Assembly: GCF_000203815.1 (NCBI RefSeq) | Contig: NW_004457642.1 | Span: 1 to 64,000, forward strand | Length of the DNA stretch: 64,000 nt | Source: Cavenderia fasciculata | Lineage: Eukaryota; Evosea; Eumycetozoa; Acytosteliales; Cavenderiaceae | Reading direction: 5' to 3' | Part shown: one piece after another, positions 9,771 to 21,901 of the stretch | How the letters are laid out: the number at the start of each line of letters is the position of its first letter | Position numbering within the stretch: the stretch's first letter is position 1 | Translations under genes and position numbers: made by a program | Notes under the pieces: model-generated | Database searches by the model: none | Seen by the model: the letters and a program-made list of their open reading frames with translations, nothing else | What the model was told of the DNA's origin: nothing

Positions 9771-10079
9771 ATAAAAAAAATAAAGTAATAAATATTATTT
9801 TATTATTCTACCAATATATGTTGGTTGAATCATTTCTGGAAAAAGAATAGTTTAAACTATGCACCACGCATGTCTTTGGTAACATTTATAATAATTAACA
9901 TACCTATGTCAACAAGAATAGTCAGAAGCTGCTGCTGATAATGATTACAGACTGACAGAGGAGCGAGCCAGGACACCCACCGCAATTGAATTTAGAAAAA
10001 CCATCCATCTTTCGTTCATCTTTTTCGTTTCAGTTCTTAAAACTTTGACAACCAATCGATGTAGAATAGTAGTAGTATA
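9771..10079. other. Spacer; nothing recognised
   Basis: This holds the 3' end of the secreted protein gene and the leader of the SWIM gene. No ORF, RNA gene or notable repeat is seen. Confidence 0.5.
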
Positions 10080-12023
10080 ATGGATTCTATACAACAGAAT
10101 GATTCATTTACAATAAGAGAAAACTTGTATACTTTGGTGAAAGAGATTGAGCGACATGCACAGTATCTCAGTAACCTACCGGATCTACAGACTCTGGGTA
10201 TCATGTTCCCAAAGATACGAAGTTATATTAGCAATAATCTAGAGTTGCAAAGAGAACTAATGATATCACACAAGTTTATTGAAGAGATTAACAAAGACTA
10301 CAATTATCTTTCAATTCCCGATCTATTTATAAATCATAATCAATATCAACCTTATCATCAACAACATCAACAGCAATACAATAATAATAATACTAATAAA
10401 ACAATAACTCATCATCCTTCACCTTCTTCTTCTTCTTCATCATCTCTTCCACCTCCATCACCTTTTAAATCGACATCTACATCATCGACATCATCGACAT
10501 CAACTACAACAACAAACTCCTCTACAGATCCACAATTAAATGTGAATCAAAAAAGAGTTTATTCAGAACCAACAGGTTATGTAGAACCTCAAACTTTTAA
10601 AAGGTTGAATACTACTACTACTACTACCAATTCACCTCCTCCTCCTCCTCAACAAGAACAACAATTGTTTACACCACAAAAAAAGAAAACAACAACTCAA
10701 ATACCATCCTCTCCAACTGTTATTACTCCTTTACCAATTGTTGCTAGTCCATCATCATCATCATCAGCTGCTACGACTACCACAACTTCTACGACGACGA
10801 CTACAACGACACCACCAGTTAGAGATGAAAATTATATACCATCAAACGATGACCCAGACTTTTATGGTGAAAGAATTGGAAATGAATACATTGATGAACC
10901 AACATTGGACCAAAAAAATAGGATTGCTAGAGCACTCAGAGAAGATATTAAATTGGAACAAACATTTCTACCAGATTATGTACAATCGACTCAAGGTTTT
11001 AAAATTGTTGGTTCAACTTCAAATTATGATGTAAAGGTAATTATTGAAAGTTTAAAAAGAGAAAGAAAACAAATGCAATAATATATATTTATTTGTTAAT
11101 ATTATTTTATTTATATTTAGATTGCAACAGTGCCACATTGTACCTGTCAAGATTTTGGAAAACATAGGTTTTGTAAACATTTATTATTCGTATTACTCAA
11201 AGTATTGGGATTATCATTAAATTCTTATATACTCTATCAACTTGCCTATACCAAAGCTGAAGTTAAATATTTGTTATCATTAAATTTAAATGTTTGTATA
11301 ATTATTATTATTATTATTAGTTAGATTTTGCTCTAATACATATGTATGTTTTTATTTAATTAGAAAAACTCAACAAATGATGTATTGGATATAGAAGTTG
11401 ATATGGAAAATTTACCTTATTGGTTTGATCCAGGTACACTACAACCAAAGGGTAAAAGTAAAAAGAATCAAGTAGTATCTGATACTACACATATCTTGAA
11501 TGATCCAAGTCAACCACCACCATCAACTATTTCCCCAACTAAAAAAACAACAACATCATCATCATCAACAACAACAGCAACGACGATAGATTCAACAACC
11601 ATTGATAAAACCAAAGATACAGAAAATGAAAAGAAAAAGACAAAAGATCAAAATAATAGTAATCAAAATAATAGTAATAATGATAGTAGTAGTAGTAGTA
11701 GTAATAACATAAAGCCAATATTTAATATTTCCGAAAATATTAGGTTAATGGTTGATGCAGCAAAAAGACAAAGAGAAAATACAATGAATCAAATCTATAG
11801 TCAAACGAGTCAGGCATCTCTATCTAAATATCAATCAAATCCTTCTCATTCTCCTCCTCCTCGCACCCCTTTAACTGTTGTAAATAATAATAATGGTAAT
11901 AATAACCAAAAGAATAATTCTACTTCACCCATTTCAAGCACTCCAAATGATAATGGTGGAAAACCAAATGTTAGTATGTATCCACTCATTCAATCAATTC
12001 ACAAAAAGTGTAAATTTATTTAA
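10080..12023 (+). CDS. SWIM zinc-finger protein, copy A
   Basis: The three-exon model is 10080-11036, 11121-11291 and 11364-12023 (595 residues). The N-terminal about 90 residues form a helical domain (NLPDLQTLGIMFPKI, LELQRELM) shared with copy B at 44650-46097. A long Pro/Thr/Ser/Gln low-complexity linker follows. Exon 2 carries the SWIM motif CTCQDFGKHRFCKH (C-x-C...C-x-H), a zinc-binding fold found in MuDR-related transposases, ubiquitin ligases and recombination factors. Then comes an Asn/Ser-rich tail. The exon boundaries around SWIM are the same in both copies, so they are true paralogs. The molecular role is unknown; DNA or protein binding in the nucleus is inferred. The intron after exon 2 uses a weak GTTTGT donor. 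Confidence 0.8.
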
Positions 12024-12240
12024 CCTATTTATTTTTAGTTTATTTGGATGATTAAGAAAATGAATCTTTGCATTGCAAGTATATTATAAATAAATATTAA
12101 AATGTATTTTTCCCCTGATAGTTTTTTTCTTTTCCTTGATAGATATTTTCAAAGATAAAATTTAAAACGATTAGGATCATTTTTGATGTGGATCAATGGT
12201 GCACACCAACTCAAACCTAATTTTTTCTAATAAACATTAA

Positions 12241-12678
12241 ATGGATAAACTCTTAGTCGCACATATCAAAAGTCAAGTATGGTCTGGTGGCCCTTTTTGA
12301 GATAAAGACACGAAAGTTCAAGCATATGTGAATGAAATAAGGCAGACGTTACATGACGCAGAACCGAACGCAGACGTTGGTTTAGTTCTCCACGAGTTTG
12401 CGATCTCTCGTAGTGTCGACCTCAAATCAACTGGTAAGGGAATAACCCCAATAGTTTACCGGTTCGATCTCAATGGTAACTGGCGAATGGCCATTACTGT
12501 GTCAAACATTAGAATAAGACAAGTAGTGGTCTATTATGTCTTTCAAAGCGATCATAATAATCAAGACCCACATTATAGAACCCTCATCAACGAGGCCCAA
12601 AATGGTCGTTTTGAATTCCCAAACACGGTGGTGACACAAGGTTTCGAAGGTTTGCCAATGACGAATCCCACCCCATAA
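12241..12678 (+). pseudogene. Small unknown ORF interrupted by one TGA
   Basis: From ATG at 12241 one frame reads 145 codons to the TAA at 12676-12678, with a single TGA at codon 20. After this stop no ATG occurs until mid-protein, so a shortened product is unlikely. The rest has coding-like composition, with segments VQAYVNEIRQTLHDAE and YRFDLNGNWRMAITV. I recognise no family. The gap around the stop is too short for an intron. It may be a recently inactivated gene, a sequence error, or a recoded stop. It sits between SWIM copy A and NAGLU copy A and has no counterpart between copies B. Confidence 0.45.
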
Positions 12679-13416
12679 TACAATAAATAAACACAAAACC
12701 CATATATATATATATGTTTCAAAATAAAGAAACCTTAAACACAAATAATTATTGTTTCCAATTCTAAACTCACAAATGATGGCAGTGACAACATACTATC
12801 ACCGATCTAATCAAACTATTTCAAAGCCAAAGAATCGTACGATAATATTACCAAGTATAAAATAAAAATAATTGACGAAAGAGGATTAAAAACCAAGATA
12901 TGTTTGAAAGAATGATTTTAAATATATCCTCTTCTAGGATGTATAGTGTTTTACGCCAAATGACTTTAAAAGTGGAAGACCTATATGTTAAAAGAGTGTC
13001 TTGAATAAATATTGTCAACAAGTTGTGTATGTCAATCGATTGAAAAGAGTGAGTTAACCGCACCCCTTTGCACATCAATTCACGCGCGTGATTGCATGTG
13101 ATCATCACCCTCATCTCCTCTTTTCATCACATTACTCTTTTTACATGTATCAAGACAAAGAAAGAGAGAAAGAGAGAGAGACACACACTTATACACACAG
13201 AATGTCATATTTATCCTCACACACATACTCACTAAACATGTTGGCATGGTTTGACTGGTTAAACTATTACTATTACCTAACTGTTCTCTGTTGGCTGCCA
13301 GCTTGGTTTGTTGGCGATGATGTTAACATTGCTATTCCCATTTCTTTATCTTATTATTATTATTCATTATTTATTATTTATTTGACAATAGCCAACTTCA
13401 TCATAGCCAACATCAT
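12679..13416. other. Spacer; GA/CA-rich simple sequence, no gene seen
   Basis: A GA-rich run followed by a short CA run lies near 13157-13200, and the rest is AT-rich. Short open frames here have simple composition and are not believed. It holds the promoter of NAGLU copy A. Confidence 0.5.
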
Positions 13417-15885
13417 ATGATCGAACAAATAAACAAAAAATTCATTTATATTATTTTTTTATTTTTCATTCTTTATTTATCATCAGCTTTGCCAAAAACC
13501 AATAGTAGCAGCATTAGTCATAGTAGCAATGTTGTAATAACAAATAGACATAGATATCAAAATGGAATAAGGTTAAATCAAGATGACCGTGATGATGATC
13601 ATCAAAATAACAATATAAATCATATTAAACAACTTTCAAAAAATGTGAATGAATCATCGTCATCATCAGATGACAACCAAGAAACATACTTTTTAATCTA
13701 TTCATTGATTGAAAGAGTAATTGGATACAAACAACTACCATTCATAAAGTTGGAATTGGCCAATACTAGTAGTAGTGGTGTAGGAGGTGAATACTTTTAC
13801 TTGTTGACTCGTACACTTGACAATGTTACCTATATCTATCTGCAAGCAAATAATGCAGTCAACCTAGCACAAGCATTCAACTATTACCTAAAGTATTATG
13901 CAATGTGTGTGTATACTTGGACGGGTGACCAATGTAATTTGGGTGATGGCAGATCATTGCCTGAAATGCCTGTACCTGTAACCATCCCAATCGCAAGTGA
14001 CCTACGATACTATATGAATGTAGTGACATTTGGGTACAGCACAGTATGGTGGGATTGGGAGAGATGGCAACGTGAAATCGATTGGATGGCTCTGAATGGA
14101 TACAACCTACCGCTGGCATTTGTCGGTCAAGAGTATGTGTGGTTTGCAGTCTACTCGGAATTGGGTGTGTCACCCAAAGACATTGAATCGTTTTTCAGTG
14201 GTGGTGCATTCCTGCCTTGGAATAGAATGGGTAATGTGAATGGCTGGGGTGGACCGTTGGACTATGACTTTATCGCCGGTCAACATGATCTGCAGCAACA
14301 GATACTCGAGAGAATGCGTCAGTATGGGATGAAGCCTGTGTTGCCTGGGTTTGCGGGTCATGTCCCTCGTGCATTCATGTCGTTGTTTCCAACTGCCAAT
14401 ATCACACAGTTGGGAGACTGGCGTGCATTCAACGGTACCTATTACCTTGATCCATCCGACCCACTCTTTGCCAATGTTTCACAGACATTTGTAAAAGTGC
14501 AGACCGCCATCTACGGCACCGACCACTACTACTCGTTTGATCCATTCAACGAGATCACGCCACCCAGCAGCGACGCTGGATACCTCCAAAACAGCTCGTC
14601 GTCCATGTACAATGCACTCGCATATGCTGATCCGCAGGCAGTGTGGGTGTTGCAGGCGTGGTTCTTTATCAGCGACGCTTGGTTCTGGCAGCCACCCCAG
14701 GTCAAGGCGTTCCTCGGCGGTGTCCCCATTGGTCATCTCCTGGTACTCGACACATGGGCCGAAGAGTCGCCTGCATGGACTGTCACTGACCAATTCAACG
14801 GACACGACTGGATCTGGTGCATGCTACACAATTTTGGCGGACGTACGGGCATGTACGGCAAAATACCTAGGATCACAGCCGGTCCCATCGACGCGCGAAA
14901 ACAGTCACCTGGGATGAAGGGGACTGGTCTGACACCAGAAGCAATCGAACAGAATTATATAATGTACGATTTGATGAGTGAGATGTCGTGGCGTACAACT
15001 GCACCCAACATGACCGAGTGGATCAACCAATACACTCAACGTCGATACGGTGTGTTTGTACCAGAGTTGGCACAAGCATGGAATTCTCTAGCATCGACAG
15101 TCTACAATGCACCCGATAGCATTGACAAGAATCCATCGAGTTTTGTTGGTATCCGACCTGAACTCAATATGACCAATAATATTTATTACGACTCTTCAAT
15201 CATCCAAAAGGCATGGCAACTCTATTTATCAGTGACCGACGAGTATGTTTTATCAACATCAACCTACTCATTTGATATTGCAGAGATTACAATTCAAGCA
15301 CTCAGTAACCTATTCATAGAGACTGAGATTGCAATGTACGATGCTTACAAAACTGGTAAAGGTACAGAGTTTGATGAACATGCTATGAACTGTCTCAATA
15401 TAATCACTGATATGGATATGATTGCGTCAACACAACAATTGTTATTGGTTGGCACTTGGACTGCCAATGCTAGACAATGGGCAAATTATAATCTATCAAG
15501 AAACAAAGATGAAGATAGAAATACAGATAAAGAACAAATGACAATAGAACAATACGAATTTAATGCAAGAAATCAAATAACATTGTGGGGACCTTCCAAT
15601 TCAACGCTTCACGACTATGCCTATCATCTTTGGAGTGGATTATTAAATGATTTCTATCTTGCAAGATGGTCATTATTTATTAAATACCTCGATTCTTCAT
15701 TGTCATCAAGCAGTACAAATGATGCAGGTACAGGATTCAAAAATCAAGAATACATCAATGATATTGAATCACTTGAAGAATCATGGAATCTCCAAACCTA
15801 TCAATATCCAACTCGACCAACTGGAAATGCTTATCAATTATCTAAATTTATAAATAATCAACCAATAATACCAAAAATTAAATAA
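13417..15885 (+). CDS. naglu: Alpha-N-acetylglucosaminidase (GH89), copy A
   Basis: This single exon gives 822 residues. A hydrophobic signal segment (residues about 8-26) sends it to the secretory/lysosomal route. The GH89 enzyme removes terminal alpha-linked N-acetylglucosamine, in animals from heparan sulfate. Conserved blocks are STVWWDWERWQREIDWMALNG, NGWGGPL, LPGFAGHVP, the catalytic Glu in FDPFNE, the second Glu in LDTWAEESP, and HDWIWCMLHNFGGRTGMYG. Several N-glycosylation sites (NMT, NGT, NVS) are present. Length agrees with the family. The central part is clearly GC-richer than both ends, a feature also present in copy B (46498-49011). A dictyostelid substrate is not known to me. 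Confidence 0.93.
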   Translation: MIEQINKKFIYIIFLFFILYLSSALPKTNSSSISHSSNVVITNRHRYQNGIRLNQDDRDDDHQNNNINHIKQLSKNVNESSSSSDDNQETYFLIYSLIERVIGYKQLPFIKLELANTSSSGVGGEYFYLLTRTLDNVTYIYLQANNAVNLAQAFNYYLKYYAMCVYTWTGDQCNLGDGRSLPEMPVPVTIPIASDLRYYMNVVTFGYSTVWWDWERWQREIDWMALNGYNLPLAFVGQEYVWFAVYSELGVSPKDIESFFSGGAFLPWNRMGNVNGWGGPLDYDFIAGQHDLQQQILERMRQYGMKPVLPGFAGHVPRAFMSLFPTANITQLGDWRAFNGTYYLDPSDPLFANVSQTFVKVQTAIYGTDHYYSFDPFNEITPPSSDAGYLQNSSSSMYNALAYADPQAVWVLQAWFFISDAWFWQPPQVKAFLGGVPIGHLLVLDTWAEESPAWTVTDQFNGHDWIWCMLHNFGGRTGMYGKIPRITAGPIDARKQSPGMKGTGLTPEAIEQNYIMYDLMSEMSWRTTAPNMTEWINQYTQRRYGVFVPELAQAWNSLASTVYNAPDSIDKNPSSFVGIRPELNMTNNIYYDSSIIQKAWQLYLSVTDEYVLSTSTYSFDIAEITIQALSNLFIETEIAMYDAYKTGKGTEFDEHAMNCLNIITDMDMIASTQQLLLVGTWTANARQWANYNLSRNKDEDRNTDKEQMTIEQYEFNARNQITLWGPSNSTLHDYAYHLWSGLLNDFYLARWSLFIKYLDSSLSSSSTNDAGTGFKNQEYINDIESLEESWNLQTYQYPTRPTGNAYQLSKFINNQPIIPKIK

Positions 15886-17350
15886 TACTAAAAAATAATA
15901 TTAATATTATTAAAAAAAAACATCAATCAATCAATCAATCAATTTTTAAAATAATTATTATTAATATTAATGAAAAATCGTGATGTGGTAAAATATAACA
16001 TCTTATAAGATATGAGTGATAAATCAATCGTCTCAAAGATTAATTATTTATCTATCTTTAGTCGTGATAAATCAATCGTCTGTCCTTTTGGTCAGTCCAT
16101 CATCATCATCATACACAATCTATTAAAATCAAAAGTGGAAAAAAGAGGAAGAGAATGAGTAAAGAAGGGAAACAGTGAAAGGATAATTTAAACATTTCAT
16201 TTGTGGTAAGAGATAGAGATGGATGGAAAAAAAATGAAAAAAACAATAATAGAGAGAAGGGAAGGGTGGGGGGAGTGGTATATTGTTGGTTGGTGGGTAG
16301 AGAGAGAAGGAATGATAAATAAGGAATAAACATATTTAATCAGGCACGTTCAATTATTCATTTTTCATTCTTTCTTTCTTGAATGATAGTCTCTCGTATT
16401 ATTTTTGTAACATTTCTCTCTACACAGCGCAACCAATTTTAATTTTAGAAACTCTAATAGAAACGACCAAAGAACAAATAATAATTAATTAATTTATTCA
16501 ATTCCAAAATAAACAAAAAAAGAGAGAGATAGAGAAAAAGAAAATATATCTCTGTCGGAAAGAAAAAGGTAAACTTTAACCATTATAAATACAATCATAC
16601 TCTAGAATAGAATAAAAGAAGGAATATAGTTATATAGTAATTAATAATAGAGAGTGGATAAGATTGATTTTTGAAAAAATATAAAGAGACAGACGAACAG
16701 ATAGAATTGCCAACACCAAAATAAGATAATAGTTAACGAGTCTTGAATTTGACCAAAATGAAGAATAACCAATAATAATCGATTACAAAGTTTCATTTCA
16801 CCTCTATTCATTGGTCAAAAGAGAGAGAGAGAGAGTATGATCAAATAAAAGAAATTGATCGGCTCTAGAAGGAGAGAATGGATGGAATGAATGAACAAAG
16901 TAGTTTAATTAAAAAAATAATTTATTTTTCGAATTTTTATTACTATTATTTGTTGTGAACATGCTTACACTTTAATTTACTACACATCTTTACTCTCTCT
17001 CTCTCTCTTTAAATTCAATCATATAATCATTCATTATTCATCACTATAATCATTCATTCAATATTCATACTATAATCATTCATACTTATAACATATCTAT
17101 CTAAATTACAATTATTTCATTTGAAAACTATAGTACACAACTACATTACATTACAATCAATCTTATATACAACAACAATAACAACAAAAGATCATCACAT
17201 TTCAAAAACATATACAAACGCGACAAGAGATAGATAAACGAAGAATTATATAATAGATTAGAAGACAAAGTTTAAACTACCTTACCTTACCTTACCTATT
17301 TGACGACTGACTTTTTTAAATAGAGGAGGAGGTTGATTATAGAATCAATA
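15886..17350. other. Long spacer upstream of cullin-1
   Basis: This is AT-rich with purine-rich plus-strand stretches (16130-16300). There is a TCAA repeat near 15920-15943, two copies of gataaatcaatcgtct near 16018 and 16066, GA microsatellites near 16820, (CT)n near 16995, and cattcat repeats near 17026-17085. There is no convincing ORF. It likely holds the cullin-1 promoter and a long 5' leader. Confidence 0.5.
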
Positions 17351-20228
17351 ATGAATACTACATCAATATTGGCAAATCAATCTGTTTCACAAAAGAATGT
17401 CAAGCTTGAGGATATATGGCCAGAGCTTGAAGGAGGTATCTCTAAGATTCTTTTAGAGTTGAATCAAGGTTTTCCCATCAAGAAATGGATGGCTCTATAT
17501 ACGTAAGATTAGATAGATAGATAGATAGATCTAGAGAGGGTTAATAAGTATATATATATTCACCATTTATATCTTACTCTTATTATTAGACATGTATATG
17601 ATTATTGTGCAGCATCACAATCAAAAGCTGGACCAAAAGTTGGAGTATCAAAACAACAAAACCAATCAGGTGCCAATTATGTTGGAGAGGAATTATACAA
17701 CAGATTAAACGTATTCCTCAAAAAACATATGAAGGAATTGTTAGAGGTTGCCGACAAGAAAATGGATGAATCTCTATTGGGTTATTATTTCACTGAATGG
17801 GAAAGATATACAAGTTCAATGAGATATATCAATCATATTTTAAATTATCTTGTATGCAAACAGAAAAGAAAATAATATTATTATTAAACTGATTTACTAA
17901 TTAGTTTATTATTTATTTTTTAAAAGAATCGATATTGGATTAAAAGAGAAATTGATGATGGTAAAAAAGAAGTTTATGAAGTTTATGTTGTAAGTATAAA
18001 AAATATAATAATATTTGTTGGCATTTCATTAATCTCTTCCTCCTTTTTTATTTAGTTATCATTTGTAATTTGGAGAGATTGTTTATTTACAGCATTAAAG
18101 AGTAGATTAACATCTGCATTATTGGATTTAATTGAAGGAGAAAGAAATGGATATCAAGTGAATACACATTTGATTAGAGGAGTGATCAATGGTTATGTTA
18201 GTCTTGGACTAAATAGGGAAAAGCCAAAAGAAACTATTTTACAAGTCTATAAATCGAGCTTTGAAGAATTGTTTTTGGCTGCTACCGAACAATACTATAC
18301 AAGTGAATCGGTCAAGTTTATCTCTGAAAATACAGTTGCCGATTATATGAAAAAGGTTGAAGCTCGTTTAAATGAAGAAGTTAAAAGAGTTCAACAATAT
18401 TTACATCAATCTACTGAAACTGAGGTAAAACAAAACAAAACAAAAAAGAAACAAAAGATATATAAATATATATTAATACTTTCTTTTTTCTACTTAGTTA
18501 ATTTCAAGATGTGAAAAAGTATTGATAGAAAAACATGTTGAAGTAATTTGGAATGAATTTCAAAATTTATTAGAGAGTGACAAGATTGCAGACTTGACAC
18601 GTATGTATGCATTGTTGTCAAGGATTCCAAGAGGGTTGGAACCACTTCGAGCCACGTTGGAGAAACACGTTCAGACTGTCGGTTTACAGGCAGTCCAATC
18701 CATTGGCAGTGTTGGTGCAACCGATCCAAAGCTCTATGTTGAAACACTCTTGCAAGTGTTTAAGAAATACAATGACTTGGTAACTGGCGCATTTAGAAGT
18801 GACACTGGCTTTGTTGCATCTCTCGACAAGGCATGCAGAAGATTTATAAACGAAAATGCAGTCACCATTGCTGCCAAATCTTCCTCCAAATCACCAGAAC
18901 TATTGGCTAGATTTACTGATTTCCTATTGAAAAAGAGTCCAAGAAATCCTGAAGAATCTGAAATGGATCAATTATTAAATGATGTTGTAAGGAAAAAAAA
19001 AAAGAAAAATAGAAAAAAAACAAAAAGGTTATAGCTTTTATTAATTTGTTTTTCTTTTTCTAGATGATCGTATTTAAATATATAGAAGATAAGGATGTTT
19101 TCCAAGATTTTTATTCAAAGATGTTGGCAAAACGTTTGATTCATGGTACATCTACATCTGAAGATTTGGAAGGTGTTATGATTGGTAAATTAAAGTCTAC
19201 TTGTGGATATGAATACACCTCTAAGCTTCAACGTATGTTTACCGACATGTCTCTTAGTAGAGATCTACTCGAAAGATTCCATCGTCATCTCGAACAAGAT
19301 AATCAACAAGTATTATTGGGTGGTATCGATTTTAGTGTCCTTGTACTTGCTACTGGTTCATGGCCACTTCAACCACCTGCTACTAATTTTAGTATTCCAA
19401 AAGAAGTAAGAAAAAATAGAAAGATATTTATTTATTATTTATTTATTAATTTATGTTATTTTTTTGCTTTCCATTTAGTTGCAAGCATGTGAACAACTTT
19501 TCCAAAAATTCTATCAAATTCAATATTCTGGTCGTAAATTAAATTGGTTACATCATTTGTCAAAGGGTGAATTAAAAACTAAATACTTGTCTTCAAACAA
19601 GAGCGGATACTCTTTACAATGCTCAACCTATCAAATCGGTATTCTTTTACAATTCAACACTGAAGAGGAATTGACTACTGATGATATTCAAGATTCAACT
19701 CAATTAATTGATAATGTTTTAAAGAGTACTTTAACTGTAAGTATTAGAAAATAGAAATAGAAATAGAGATATTCTATTTTTGATCTATCTTTTTTAACTC
19801 TTTTTTATTTTTATTTTCTATTTTAGGTATTGGTAAAATCAAAAATATTAGTTAGTGAACCAGAATTAATTGAACCAGAGGATATTGGAAAGGGAATGAA
19901 ATTTACATTAAACAAACAATTCAAGAACAAAAAGAACAAGATTATTATCAATGTTCCAGTTGTACAGCAGGTCAAGGAAGAGATTGACACTATCCACAAG
20001 ACTGTAGAAGAGGATCGTAAATTACAGATTCAGGCCGCCATTGTTCGTATCATGAAGATGCGTAAGCAATTGTCACACAGTGGTTTAATGTCTGAAGTAA
20101 TCGTCCAACTACAACAACGTTTCAATCCCAAGGTTAATATTATTAAAAAGTGTATAGATATTTTAATTGAAAGAGATTACCTTCAAAGAGTAGAAGGTCA
20201 AAAAGACATGTATAGCTATGTTGCTTAA
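17351..20228 (+). CDS. culA: Cullin-1, scaffold of SCF ubiquitin ligases
   Basis: The eight exons are 17351-17502, 17590-17851, 17927-17989, 18056-18424, 18498-18986, 19064-19405, 19479-19736 and 19827-20228, giving 778 residues, the normal size. The N-terminal cullin repeats bind Skp1; ELYNRLNVFLKKH, WERYTSS and VIWRDCLF align with animal CUL1. The cullin-homology region binds Rbx1 (FYSKMLAKRLIHGTS). The C-terminal winged helix holds the neddylation site in VRIMKMRKQLSHSGL and ends with the family's DRDYL-like ERDYLQRVE...YVA. The protein acts in nucleus and cytoplasm to ubiquitinate F-box-bound targets. The window also has an F-box-like protein at 60949-61917, though partnership is only a possibility. 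All introns are short GT-AG. The name culA follows D. discoideum usage; class CUL1 is sure, exact orthology less so. Confidence 0.93.
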
Positions 20229-20657
20229 ATCAACAAAACAAATAACAAATAACAAATAACAAACAACAACAAACCCAACAAATCCCCCTCCCAATCCATC
20301 CAAACAACAAAATAGGGAACCAAAACAAAACAATATTATATTTATAAATAAATAAATTAATTTTTTTTTAATCTAAAAATATATCTAATCAATTAAATAT
20401 AAAGAGATAGAGATGTTATAATTATCCAACAATATTTGAATGTGTAAGAATTCATCATTATATTTTCAATTGGTTGACAAAAAAATGTAATAGATTGAAA
20501 ACCACAAATGATAACATTGTACAATTAATACATAAATTCATATATGAAATTGAATAAACTATAAATAGAATATGATCCAACCTTTTAAAAATAAACCAAA
20601 ATATATTTTAAATTTACAAATTTAATTCTCTTAAACTCTAAATATTCTCTATCAAAA
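20229..20657. promoter_or_regulatory. Spacer with promoter of CBM49 copy 1 (TATAAATA at 20560-20567)
   Basis: The TATA octamer lies 98 bases before the ATG, in the context aataaactataaatagaat that is shared with copy 2. Otherwise the spacer is AT-rich without ORF. Confidence 0.6.
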
Positions 20658-21038
20658 ATGAAAGCTATCTTTGCCTTGTGTGTTATGTTACTTGCCTTGT
20701 CAGTTGCTGCTGCCCATCACCATAATGAAATTGGTATTAGCCATAGATTGATTGGAACCTGGACTGATTCTCAAACTGGTGAATGTTTCTCTCAATATGA
20801 TGTTACCATCACCAATGGTTGCCATGGATCACGTGTGTGCTCGGTCTGCATTGGTACTGATGCCACCTGTCGTCTCCGTGATAACAACTCTATCTGGAAT
20901 GTTGTCCGTCTTTCCAATGGTGACATTACTCTCCCAGCCAACCAAACCATCAACCTCAACTCTTCATACACTTTTGGTTACATTGTCCATGGTACTGCCG
21001 TCCCAACACTCTGTGTTAAATCTGTCTCTTTCTGTTAA
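20658..21038 (+). CDS. Secreted CBM49 cellulose-binding protein, copy 1
   Basis: This is a 126-residue single-exon protein. Residues 1-19 are a signal peptide (MKAIFALCVMLLALSVAAA). The remainder is one CBM49-type beta-sandwich, seen by QYDVTITN, IWNVVRLSNG, ITLPANQTI and SYTFGYIVHG. CBM49 domains bind cellulose, and dictyostelids use them in stalk, spore coat and slime-sheath proteins. Six cysteines (two of them in CSVCIG) likely form disulfides. The domain stands alone without enzyme or linker, so a structural or matrix role is likely. Strong C-ending codon choice suggests high expression. It is the first of three tandem copies spaced 862-863 bases. Confidence 0.88.
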   Translation: MKAIFALCVMLLALSVAAAHHHNEIGISHRLIGTWTDSQTGECFSQYDVTITNGCHGSRVCSVCIGTDATCRLRDNNSIWNVVRLSNGDITLPANQTINLNSSYTFGYIVHGTAVPTLCVKSVSFC

Positions 21039-21520
21039 ATGATTTTAAACAAGAATCTAAAAAATAAACTATTGAAATCCAATTAATCATATATTCTTTC
21101 TTTCTTTCCATTCCTTCATATTTTCTTTCTTTTACCATTGATCATTTTTAAATCTTGAAAGTGATCCGATTCCATTCATGGATCCCAAATGACATCTCTA
21201 AAAAAATATATCTCTAATTTAAATTCTTGGGATTTGTAATTTCTTTTTTGTTTGGAGATTTAGAGACTGACGGTACAAACCACATACAATTAATAATCAA
21301 TTGACAATATATTTCTGAATAGATCAATAAATATTGAATGTTTTGGTACAAGATCCAATCTTTTTTTCTACTAGATTAAAAATTGACAATATTAATATTT
21401 GTTTCAAACAAATTCAATAAACTATAAATAGAATGGTCCATTCAAACATTTAATATAAATCCAACAAATTAAATTCTATTAATTAAATATCCAAACTATT
21501 ATCCAAAACTATAAACAAAA
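21039..21520. promoter_or_regulatory. Spacer with promoter of CBM49 copy 2 (TATAAATA at 21423-21430)
   Basis: The TATA octamer is again exactly 98 bases before the ATG, in the same short context as copy 1. The rest of the spacer is not obviously similar to the one before. No other gene is seen. Confidence 0.6.
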
Positions 21521-21901
21521 ATGAAAGTTATCTTTGCCTTGTGTGTTATGTTACTTGCCTTGTCAGTTGCTGCTGCTCAACATCACAATGACATTACCAT
21601 CAACCATAGAATGGTTGGAACCTGGACTGATTCTCAAACTGGCCAATGTTTCTCCCAATTCGAAGTAACCATTACCAACGCTTGCAATAGTGCCCGTGTC
21701 TGTTCACTCTGCATTGGTACTGATGCCACTTGTCGTCTCCGTGATAACAACTCTATCTGGAATGTTGTCCGTCTTTCCAATGGTGACATTACTCTCCCAG
21801 CCAACCAAACCATCAATGCCGGTGCCTCTTACACTTTTGGTTACATTGTCCACGGTACTGTTGCCCCAACTCTCTGTGTCAAGTCTGTCTCTTTCTGTTA
21901 A
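21521..21901 (+). CDS. Secreted CBM49 cellulose-binding protein, copy 2
   Basis: This is 126 residues, with the same layout as copy 1: signal peptide (1-19), then one CBM49 domain with EVTITN, IWNVVRLSNG, LPANQTI and YTFGYIVHG. It differs from copy 1 mostly in the first third of the mature protein and in NAGASYTFGY instead of NLNSSYTFGY. The signal-peptide DNA is nearly identical to copy 3, which points to recent duplication or gene conversion. All Cys residues are kept. Expected to be a secreted matrix protein that binds cellulose. Confidence 0.88.
   Translation: MKVIFALCVMLLALSVAAAQHHNDITINHRMVGTWTDSQTGQCFSQFEVTITNACNSARVCSLCIGTDATCRLRDNNSIWNVVRLSNGDITLPANQTINAGASYTFGYIVHGTVAPTLCVKSVSFC

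Noticed and set aside
13877-14805. Minus-strand frames opposite NAGLU copy A, and plus-strand ones opposite copy B
   Set aside because: Codon-bias shadows of the GC-rich NAGLU core, similar in both copies because the genes are paralogs.
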